From positions 1,242,501-1,306,500 of the forward strand of contig OZ020256.1 in NCBI GenBank assembly GCA_963971285.1: a stretch of DNA of 64,000 bases, read 5' to 3'. Below, piece by piece: positions 23,842 through 35,800 of the stretch. The notes beneath the pieces were generated by a model. That model searched no databases, was not told the DNA's origin, and saw nothing but the letters and a program-made list of their open reading frames with translations. A program made the translations under genes and the position numbers. How positions within the stretch are numbered: the stretch's first letter is position 1; the number at the start of each line of letters is the position of its first letter. Source of the DNA: Astropecten irregularis (taxonomy: Eukaryota; Echinodermata; Asteroidea; Paxillosida; Astropectinidae).

Positions 23842-26800
23842 ATGTTCTCACCTATGTCCGTGGGAGCTTACATCTATCAGAGCTTGGTGGGCCCAAAAGA
23901 GGGAGAAGATGAAGATGATGATGTCAAAAGGTGCGTATCGTATGCAAGGTGGACGCGGCTGTACTTCAACAAACAGTCGCTGCATGCCTGTATTATTAGT
24001 AATCCGTTGACAACGTGCATTAGAGTTTTAGACATGCACACATTCTTCTGATCAAAATATGTAACCATATCCCCAGTTTGCTCACAATGCTTGCGTAGCC
24101 GATTTGCAGGATAAATTTCCAAGCTTAGGTTACATACACGTATGATTACTCAGCATCATGATTATATTTAATGACGTACCAATACCATTATTTTACGTGT
24201 GTACCTTAGTCACGGTTTAGCATGCATAATAATCGTGAAGTACACAGTATATACGAAGCCTGGAATCCACACCCAAGTACAGGTATACTGTATAATGAAA
24301 TGCTTATTGCCTTCGGGTTGAAATTTATAGCCATGGCCTCGCGAAACCACCTGTGTGGATTTGATATGTTTGATGTATCATACCATACTGCCTGTAACAA
24401 TGCATGTATTTAGGACCAACGATACAGAAGACATGTCATACGACTGCATGGAGGAAACCGTAAATCTCGCTCCATGATGGATACAATGCTCGCTCATCGA
24501 AAGAGCAACGCTGTGGATATGGCGTGGATGCTACAGAGTACAGCATCTTACGAAATCATGTTATGAGGGGATCCTTCTGGTCTTGGTTTTGCATCATGCA
24601 TGTGCATTGTTTTGATTACCTGCGAGAGACCGTCGGTAGATCAATGATGACTGATGCTGATTCAATTATTGGGCGGTGTGTATAGCCTGTACATGTAGGC
24701 CATAGATGCCTTGCTGCATCATAACAAGTGTAGACCTACATAGGCTTCATTATACACACACGCCAGTTCCATCTACTTATGTAGGATTCACAGCATAAGA
24801 TCAAACCAGTGATGCAAGATGTGTGTTTACTTATGGAACTTACTATAACATTTCCGTGCAACGATGCCGTTATACATGCCTAGAACTCGACTATCACCGT
24901 ACGACGAATATGTTTTTCTATACGGACTTCCACCCATTAAGTAAGTATAAAGGACTAGATAGGTGTTGACTGCATGAAGTATTAGAATCAGGAAATGAAA
25001 CCCAATCTAAGTCAGGACATGGTGGGAGGGATAGTCTATTCTCTCCTCCATGGTTGAACCATGCATGAGGTCACAGTCTCAAGAGGGAAACGGTTGCTGA
25101 AGGAACACACACGTTGTTGATGTTCAGCTTGAATGTATAACATGGAGGAAGGATGTAGGCTACATGTAGGTTAGGCCCTACTTTTGCACGACATGCACCA
25201 TAAAGAGCATGAATAAATTCCATTTCTTCCTCCATGCAGGAGGAATTGGAATTGAAGTTCCAATTGAAGTTGTGTCATATAGAAATGGAAGTTGAAATGT
25301 ATCCCGTGCATTTGAGACCGTTCCACCAAAAATCAACCAATAATTAGTATTAACATGTATTGTATTCAAAACTATAACGTGACCTAATTCACGTTAAAAT
25401 GACAATTAATTAGATGAAGAAAGAAATAATCCATGTACAAATAAAACACAAAGCTTATAGATCATAAATCGAGCTTTTCGTTTAAATCGTTTCCTCAAAA
25501 ACGTGCACACACATTTTGATAAAAACAAATCACGAGTTAGTGTAAAGTTATGATACAGATTTTGAAAACTAGATGATTGGAATGAATTATATTTATCATG
25601 AAATAATAATATTAATACCAGTGACCAGCAAGGCCGACGATCGAGTGTATCTTTCACTTAGTTTGATATTCATGGTATGGACAGACCTAAGCCAGATCTG
25701 GCTATACGACCAAGGAGGTAGAGATAGAAATAGATTTCTACCTCCATCATGCTATACGGGACACTGGACCATGACCTTGGTATGACCTTAATGCTGAGAT
25801 CTCAAATCAAGGATATAATACCACAATCTCAGCATGACCCTCATTTTCTCCCGGTCATCTCGACGTAAGACCCAAAATTGTTGAGATCTTCACAGCGTGA
25901 TAACCAGGATTGAATTATATCACCGTGACCTTTTGAGAGTCTCAACTTACACATGACATCGGACCACAAGGGCAATATGTTAACATGAAAGAGGGTATAG
26001 GTATATCCCGGTCGTGGTGACTGCATAGTAAAATGTTTCCCATATCTGACTGCGGGACATGTTTGGTTGGGGGATACTTGGGCGCCATATTGATATCGCG
26101 AATAGGCCTACAAGGAGGAAGCAAATATGTGAGTATTATGGTGACTTCGTTTCTGGGTTATCACTTCTCCACATTATCGTCCCTTTTCCGATTATGTCTA
26201 CATGATTTACAGATAAGATAACTGCGAATCATTTTGACAACTATGATTGTACGTGGTACTGGTTTTCGTAGTTATCAGGCCTTGGAAATGGAAATTGCCG
26301 ACGCAGCACCTATAGACTAATTATGTCAAGCATTTTATATGCAGCATTTCAGGATTTGTAACCTTTGAATTTGTATACCTTCTATGTCCTCTTGAGAGAA
26401 ATCTCATCAACTTGATGGTATATATACTTACCGGTTTGCTGCATGGGAATAGCCGTGACAATGATTAAATCCACATCATGGGTCAGTCCTTGATGGCTAA
26501 TGCGAGTTCTCTCCAAGTGTTATTTCTGGATGAAATAGAAAATACAAGTGCAATGTTCATGTTATATTACTAAAATGTTCATGCAATGTGACTCGGGTTT
26601 GTCTGATTTGGTTCTTCGAAACAGGCTCTTGACTTGTTCTCATCATAATTATGCAATTTGTGGAAAAACTAGAACTTGTTACAACAGTTTTCCCCGAGAT
26701 AACTCCTTATGGTGCATGTTCATTTCCATTCAACCAAAAAGCTTGCCACTTTCAAGAGGTATCTCTGTCGCTGGTTTTGTCGTTCTGTAGGCCCCCTATT

Positions 26801-29800
26801 GTATTCTTGTAGCCGCTTATAAAGTTGACATTTTGCTCATTTGTTTGGAGGCAAATTTGGAATTTGCATTAAAAAGAAGACAAAACAAATTGCCAAATTT
26901 CAATTGTCACAATAAGCAATCAGTATGGATTTATTTAGGATAAAAAGGTCATTATTTCATCATGTATATTCTCTGAAACAGATTGTAGTTCTGAGAAGTG
27001 CAAAACAATAATTGATTGAGTTTGGCGTATAGTGTGATTCTTCCATTTCAAAATCACAATTATGGAGTATTTACACGCATGACCGGTTCCGACCATGCCG
27101 CTTCAGTATGTATAATTATTACAGTCTGGCTCCAAAATGAGAAATTACCTTTTGTGATTTATTAATTTCATTTATTAATTTTTTTGAAAGGAGGGGGGCT
27201 GCACCTGTTGTGTTTTGTGTTTCAAACGTCTGCTACTTTGTTAGTACATCATGATGTCAGTCATTTTAGTTGGTGCGCGGTGTAGTCCACGTAGGGCCAC
27301 GTATGATAAATACTTTTACATGTCTTGATAATGTTAAAAAATACTTGGGGGAATGACTTTAATATGTACATTTTCACTCTTAAAATTTATGCACAATTTT
27401 GTATTTGTTTTTAGAAGGGGTGTAATTTTTACCGTGTAAAAAACAAATTATGTCCCTCTCATTTTGTTCTCTCTTTTAAAGAGTGACGTTGGCAGTATGA
27501 CGTAATAATTACATTATGGACATTGCAGCGTAGATTGTTGTTTGTTTTTTACATGCATTGACGTATGGCTAAATAAAGATGCATAATCTTGACGGTGTGT
27601 GCGCAGGTGGAAATATTCTAAAAGGTTATTATGAAAAGAAAGATATGCCAGACATCAGAGTGGAGATCGGGGTTCCAAACGTGACATTTTATTCGACGTA
27701 AAGGACTCATGGTTACAAATAACGAAGCAAAAATGTGCCGTGTCACAAGGCGAACATGTACATGTCGGTGATGCCATGGTTTTTATGTAAATGAATGAAC
27801 ATGTACATGTACATGTACCCCTCCACAATCAGGCAATACATAATGGCTGTAACTTCGGTTAAAATACATCCCTATATTTCTCCAGTGTACAGTCAAATGA
27901 AGTTCATTTATTGACGACAGAGTTTCCTTGCTTACTGCACAAATGTACAAATATTGAAACATGTTTCATTTATGGTATTGTCGTAAAATCTCGTTGGTTT
28001 GGTAGTAAGCAGAGTAGTCATCGTTTGCACAAAAAACCACACTGCACAAATAGTCCCGGATGGTTTTTCATTGAAATTTCTGGTGAACCACCCCGGCGCA
28101 TACACAATCATGAGTAATTTCTGAGGGCACTGCACTGCATTTAAATATCATATTTTCACTCTGAAGGCTTCTGAAGGCCTATAACGTAGCTTGGCCTTTG
28201 TGAATCGTTTTTGAACAAAAGATTTTCCCCTTGAATACATTCTTTGAGGTATATTTGTATTGCTTCCTCGACATGTGGGGAAAAATAAAAATATTACTGA
28301 AGTATAAAGCAATGTATAGTTAACACACCGCTCGGAAAAAAATATGCCCATGTTCAAAATCTAAAAATAAAACAAAATAAGTGTAGAGGAATGTCTTTTA
28401 TTAAATACATGTAAATAAAGTTTCTATAGATTAAGATACCGCAATAGCTTCATGTGCGAGTATGAAAATAAACAAGATTGGCATAATAACAATTATATAT
28501 GCATGTAGTATTTTAGTGTTGAAACTGTAACATCGTAAAACAAATTCAAGCTGTTTTTGAAGGTGATAAAATGTGGGTATAAAATGTTTACACAGTTGTT
28601 GCCGCCATTTTTAATAATAGCCATGATCAATATGCGTGCCTTTATCAATAATCGCCTTGGAATGGCATGTGTTAATAATTAACTGAGGGTGCCGCAATAC
28701 TCGACTTTGAACCACCCTGTTCATAAAAGGTCGGCAGTTAATTGTGAAATTTTAACGAACACTGGACGGACAAGAAACTCGTTTACATGTATCTTGTAAA
28801 TATTAACGAGAAAAGGTTGGTACCAAACTAAGAATCGTGTTGTTACATAGTCCAGTACCCTGGAAATTTGCACTGATATTCAGGCATTGTGATGAAAGTT
28901 CTGTATGCATTTTGTCAAACGTAACGTGTGTTGTGTGAACATTTTCAAAATGGCGGATGAACTTTGGTCCTAGGCTACTACAAAGCACACTCGAGACTGA
29001 CTCAGTAAAAATATGCGGGTTGTTAGTCTTTGTATAATGTTACGACACATACTGTACATCATGAGATCCTTTGTACACAATGGATGACATTTTAATAACA
29101 TAATTATGATGACCATCAATTCAATGTTGATTGATAATGTTTTCATTAATAACACTTTGACAATTGCGTAGAAAATTCTCTGTAACTATAATTATTTCTC
29201 GATTTACATATACATGTACAGGTATTTTTTTTACCGTGTGGTGTCTCATTCGAAATTTATGGGCGCCTAAAATCACATTCCGCGTTTACCCTAAAGAAAT
29301 TTGCATCTGCAAACTTATTGCTGTCGAATGAGATCTGTTTTCGCCTGTCATCCGTACGTAATTTTTTTGACATTTTCCAGAGAAATTATCCATGTGTAAA
29401 ACGCGCCGTGAAAGCTAGCTGGCTTGCTTGCATCCTATAATATTATTGTTTTTCCATTATTGTTTTGTTGGTTAATTGTGTTGCTGATGCTTTGGCGTGC
29501 ACGCCGCACGCTCGTCTCGTTAAATTCTCCCTTTCGGCGTTATTTCTTTTTGTAATAAAACCATCAGCTGCCGGGAATGATCGATTATAATCAAGGAGTG
29601 ATGCACTGTAGGGTATGTTGACATGTTTCCTTGGGGGTGAACTCTCCCTTGCGCTGTGAAATTACTCGACATCTGCATTGGCTCTGCGGATGCAGACACC
29701 TGCTATAGGTTTTCGGTTTATTAGGTCCTACTCCAAATAAATGGGACAAATTGATTCGTTAATTTGTGCTTGTCTTGAGCACTTTGAATAGGGTGAGAAC

Positions 29801-32800
29801 CAAAAGACCTATTCGCTTAAATAAAAAAGAAAGAGAAGAGAAATAAAATCTTGCCCAATGGTTGTTATTGTCTCATGTACATGTACACAGGTTGACAGCT
29901 TTTGAGGTCGGAGCTATTTGGCATTGGACACTTTTGTACACATTTTGTCACGAAACATTATTTTTCTTTAGTGAGGTTGTTTTTAGAAAGAAAATAAAAC
30001 AGAGTGTTGCCCAATGAATGGCTTCAAGTTCATGTACGGGTTGACAGCTTTTTGAGGTTGAGCTATTTTGGATTGGATACAAAATTATGGAGACATTTTG
30101 TCAAAATTTGTTTTTATAAGTGAGGCTTTTGTTAGAATAATTGTTCTCGTTTGTATTTTACAGAGAGGTGTTGGCAGAGGAGGACGGTAGCAGCAGTGAT
30201 TCTGACGGGGGTACATCAGCAGATCCACCTGGGGTCAGAGCCTCTCTCGGGCGGTCACGGCGTGGGAAGGAGTCGAACCATCCTCCGGTGGAGGTGGAGA
30301 TAATCACCTCAGATACAGCTTCCCAAGATTACTGCTCGAGACAGGACGAGTTTGCCTCCAAGTTGGCAGCCCTTGCCGGAGCAGGCGGTGGCGATGACAT
30401 GGCGACCGCGAACGTTGGAGGTGATGCTTCAAAAGGGCTGAATGCTATAGGTGTTCTTGATGATGAAGAAAGCAGATCTGAGCTTCATTCGGGATTGGAT
30501 GCAAGTATTCAGTTCACAGATGAATCAGCGAGATGTGAGGAAGATGAGTTGCAGTTTGCTCCAGACCTGAATTCAGATTCAGAATCGGCCAGTTCTTCGT
30601 CCACGCCTAGCGATGAAACAATGTCCACGGTTCGAGAAAACACCGATAACTGTCAACTCGAACTGGATGAAAACAGCGACTCGTGGCCGGATAGAGAAGA
30701 GCACGTGTATATTGCGCCGGATCTGGAGTTCCCTTTCTATAAAATGACTGTACAGGCAGAAGAAACTGTGGATCTTGCAGAGCTTTTAGAAAACATGGAC
30801 AAGGAAATTGAAGTCGAGCCGCCGAAGCCGGAGGAGGGCAAGTACATTCCAAAACCAATCACTGACGACGAACTTGATAGTGCTTTGAAAATCCTCCGGA
30901 GTGGAAAGCCACCGCCTACGAGGTCGTGGTATAGTCTGGACAACATTTCCAGTTACAAACCTAACAGGGCCTTCGCTCTTTATTACCCTACAGCTGGAGG
31001 AAGACGTGAGAGGAGGAACTCGGCCGACACTAAGGAAGATCTGGCCACTCCGAAGGGGAACGGTGTAGTATTCGGACTGACTGGAAGAGCACATCGAAGC
31101 GTGTCGTCTTATCCTTCAGGTGAACTTTTGAGAGATGCCGACCTGAACATTCCAGATGAACGCACAGAAAGTGATCCAGAACCTGCTAAGGGTGACGTTT
31201 ATATGCCAAGTTCTACTTTTCCTGAAAATTCTTATATTGGGCAAAGGAGTAATGACAGTAACAGTTATTACCCTCAAAATGTACAATCACAGAAATATCC
31301 CCCAAAGACTTTTGATAAGCCCACTCCCCCAGATACATATTTGAAGTCTCATTCATTGTCTAATCCTAGGTCCCCTCCTCCATCGAATTCTGCTGCAGAG
31401 ACGTTTGAATCCGTTTGCCCTCCAAGTCCAGAAACAAATTCACTGTTCAGTCAGCCTCCTCTTCTTGAGTCACTCCCCTCCCCTCCCCCGCCCCCATCTC
31501 CTCTCACTCCGCTCTCAGACTCGTTCAACGAATCGAGTCAAGACTGGCCCCTGCCACCACCGGCTCCAGAAATGGATTCCCATCCAACTGTTGGGGCCTA
31601 CCCTGACTCTTTTCATGGGGTCACGACAGAATATTCTTTACCTGAAAATACCCAAGATCCCCGATTATCAGAGAATGATGTCGATCCTGTCCCAAAAAAT
31701 TTGGCAGATGACTTTAATTTGGTATCTGATCCAAAAGATTCGCCACTTTCCCCGGAGCCATATATTTCAGCTTCGGTTAAACATCCTAAAGTTTTTCACC
31801 TTCCACCTTTGCAGTCGCATTCCGAAATGTTTGAGGTACAAACCCAAGTTTTTCCAAAAAGGAAAACCTGGGAAGACGTGCAGTATCCAGTATTAACTGT
31901 GACGCAAAAAGAGGCTGCTTTTGTCGAAATTGAGAACATTATACCTGAAAAGAAAACGTACCCAGTGATACCACCTAAGCCAAAGTTTCTGAATAAGAAG
32001 CCAATCGTTGAAAAACCAGTAAGAACGTTGGTGAGCCAAGAGGAGGCAAAGATTGACTTCTCTGCCTTAGAGTCTAAGGAAGTTGTCCATGATAAACAAG
32101 ATGATTCACCCCTGTCTCCCCAGCCGTACATTTCAGCTTCAGTCAAGCACCCTTCTGTGTACAGCATGCCTTCTTTTGGGTCGCCTGAACAGGTGGCATC
32201 AACCAACAAGGGTAGAATCACTGAAGATGAACAGTTTCCCGTTTTCACGAAGGTACACAAAGAACTTGCCCTCTCAGAGCTTGAGAATGTTATTCCCAAG
32301 CGAAAAGTTCCTCCAAAGGTGCCCCCTAAGCCAAGCTTTGCGAAAAGGCAAGTCAAAGAGCCAGCCTTGGTTCAATCTGGAGTTAGCTCGGTTGAACATT
32401 CTGTTGACTTTACAAAACTGATAATTGACGAGCCGTCTAAAGATACCCCTAAAAAAGAACCCTACCTTGAAATGACTGACACCCAAGAGGCAGAGGAGAA
32501 ACCTTACAAGGAACATAAAGCATCTATCGAGAATGAAGTTGTGGTAATCCAAGATGGAATCTCCGTTTACCGGGAGCAAAGTGAAGAATTTTTCCCTGGC
32601 GATGGTGGAAAACCAGTCTTCATGCTGTCGGAATCTCTGCAAATTTCAGATGCTGGAGATACGTCGTACATTCCCGTAGAGAAGAAAAGCCCGCCACCAG
32701 ACGAAATCTCTCCAGGGGAACCCCTCCATGCCACAAAGAAACCGCAAGTTGAACAATCACCATCAAGAGAGATGGTTGAGATCATAGCAAGACTTTCCCA

Positions 32801-35800
32801 GCATCGATTAGAATCGGGAGAGCAGCTCACGGAAACTGTTGTCTCATTTCACGAGCAAGACATTGAGGAGGAGGGTTCAGTGTCTTCCCCGTCGTCTTCG
32901 GAGAGTGAAGACTTACGAGATGTAAATGAGAGCACAGTGGTTGGGTTGTCGACTAGTCAAGGGGAGAGACATGTGACTGATCCATCCACCAGTGCTCCAG
33001 AGTCGGCTTCCGAGGACAGTGCTCCACTCGCTGACCCGTTCGATGAGGTTTCGTCATCAACCGACGAGTTCATGACAGAGGCTGACCTCGCCATCAGTAA
33101 AATGGAGGCGGCGATGAATTCCAACAATCTGGAAGACATAACGTCATCCTCGTCATCTTCCTCCTCGGACGATTCATCTCAGTCTTCTGATTCGGAAGAC
33201 AGCAGTTCAGAGTCTGCCGAAGAGCACACGTACATTGTGAGCGAGGTCCGGGAAGATGATTACGACCGTGGCAGCGATGCCGGTCGTGTCAGAGGTCTAA
33301 AGACGTCACTGTCACTCGTTATCGAGGAAGGTGATGAAGATGAGTATGAGGAGAGTGGCAGTGAAATGAAAACTGAGGACGATGGTGATGATAAGGAAAA
33401 GATAGAAGAAACTTTTGAGAAAGATAGGGATGAATATAAGACACAGATAACAGATGACAACGCTCTTAATGACAAAAGAAATTCGGTTAATGAAGTCCCT
33501 TTCAATGAAGAAGTTGCAAAACCTGTCGAAGTGGCACAGGAACAAGAATTGCCTGATGATGTCGAACGAACCCCCGTCATTCCAGTTGAGGTTGAAAGAT
33601 ATCCCAAATATATGAACTATGAAAGACCGATTTTCGACAATAAACAGCCGGTGGAAGAGAGTTATAAGACTTGGCCGCAGCCTGAATATGATTTCAAAGG
33701 AACCACTGCCTTTGAAAGTTCACGACCACAGCCTGCTTCCCCTGAAACATATCCACCTATTGTGATCACCGAACATACATTCCCTGCTGTTCCCAAGGAG
33801 GACTCGGTGACTTCAGACGAAATACCTGCTCACGTCCTGGAAGACATGGACCAGATGGAGAGGGAATACCGCGAAGAGACAATGGACTTTTCCAGTGAGT
33901 ATTCAGACGAGCCTGAATGGCAGTCAGCTCCACCGTCAACGGGAGCTCGAGTATTTGTGTTGACGGCCAACATGCAGTATCCAGTCAAAGTCATGCCGAG
34001 TCGAGACTTGGTCAGTCCCGTCCATCATCAACCTGAAAGGGTTCAACTTGGTAACGAGGAGATGAGGGAGACGGTACGCGGCGCACAAGAGGATCTCATC
34101 AACGAGGATGATAGAAGGGATAACCGAGAACAGGAAGATGGATTTGAACCTAGCAAGTACTTCAAACCCATCACGGAGGCCGCTCCCACTGTCTCTGAAG
34201 GATCAGTCCAGGATCAGGCACGACCTATCCCCCATTACACCAACGAGCACAAACCGGAATACTCCTCACCTGTCGAAGATGCTACTTCCAAGTCAAATGA
34301 CCCGAGAACTGTCACCGTTACCTACACCGTGATTCATACCACATCAACATCTCCGCAGACAGTGGATGGAATTCAGACTGGAGAGGAACGTCAGGGAGAT
34401 GATCGGAAATATCCTGATGCTGACAGAGCGAGACAACCCAGTGATGAAGAAAACAACACGGGCGTTAAAAGTGACTCAGGCATAAGTGGTGAATTTTATT
34501 ACTCTGGCGCCTCTCACGGACAACATCCACCTGCAAACACACCTGCTTATGCGGCGAAACAACAAACAGGTACTTCCTTTGAATCAGATGACACCAGTAT
34601 CGATCACATTGATGACAGTGATAAAGATGATGCTTACGATGACACCCGAACGCCTGTGACTGACCTGGATAAATATGAATCCATGTACAAAGTAACTCCC
34701 GGTGAAACCACTGAAACGAGGTCCAACAACCATATCCACGAGGCACCTGAAAGTGGAGACAAATCAAGTGCCGACATTGATCCATACAAGAGTGCTCATC
34801 CCGGCTCAAAATCCGTTCCTGTTAATGCTGTTGGACCCTATATCTATGACTCGACCTCAGATCATCCGGAAGATAATCAACCAAGGGAGTCAACTGCCGA
34901 TAAAACAGAACCCAACCTAGAAGAATCGGTTGTTATGATTTCGTCAAGGGAGCTGGAATCCCCGGAAAGGAAACCGACCGGTAAGACTACTATAACTTCT
35001 GTACCTGAATCTCCCGACACTGAGGATGTTGGTCTTTACAAATACAGTTCTTGGTACGAGGAAACTTCCGAAGATGTTCCGGCCATGGCAATTGCATTGG
35101 TTAAAAGTGACATAAGATTACCTAGCGAGTACATTGCTGAGAGAGAAGCGGTGAAGAAACCTGAGCCCAAACCTAAACCTAAGCCTAAACCCAAGGAGGT
35201 TTCTGTAATTAAGAATACTAATTCGGGTTCGCCAGAGAAGATGAATGAAGGAGCTTATCGATTTACATCTTGGTATGAGGAACCAACGGAAGAGAAACCC
35301 GAGAATCCTGATGATGTTATCTTACTCCCGTCCTTCCAAAACCAAGAGGAGAGTTCACCTACAGACGAGAAGCCACTTTCACCAGATGTTGAGCCAGGTA
35401 CTTACAGATACTGTGCTTGGTACGAAGAAGCAGACGAACAACCATCAGGTGGTGATTTCTTTGTGTTATCAGTCCCAGCTGCCTCTGAGGAAAAGTCTGC
35501 TTCGGTAAAACCTGCCTCGCCAACCAAAGAACGTTCAAGGTATAAATACAGCGCATTGTACGAAGAGCCAGAAGAAAAGCCGGCGGAAAAAGAAGATTAC
35601 TTCGTCCTGTCAGCTCCAAGTGAACCTGACAGGAAGTCCAACTCGGACTCTTCAGATAAAAACAAGGACTCTAGAGAAAAGCAACCGGAAGGACATTTAT
35701 CGCGCAGTGCATTGTACGAGGATCTCCAGTCTGCTATAAAGGAACCGCCTGAAACATTTGTCATTTCCAAACCCTATGAAGACACACAGCTTCGGCCTGT

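Larger units (their letters stand above)
23931..30163 (+). other. Large intron 1 of the giant-protein gene
   Basis: This 6.2-kb intron contains an alternative first exon (24864-24940), ACATGT-rich microsatellite near 27798-27818, and a tandem duplication at its 3' end. No other in-phase exon was found; short open frames elsewhere lack splice sites of matching phase. Confidence 0.6.

Noticed and set aside
26033-26128. ATG-bearing open stretch ending in a GTGAGT donor, possible third first exon of the giant gene
   Set aside because: It leaves phase 0, which does not match the phase-2 acceptor at 30164.
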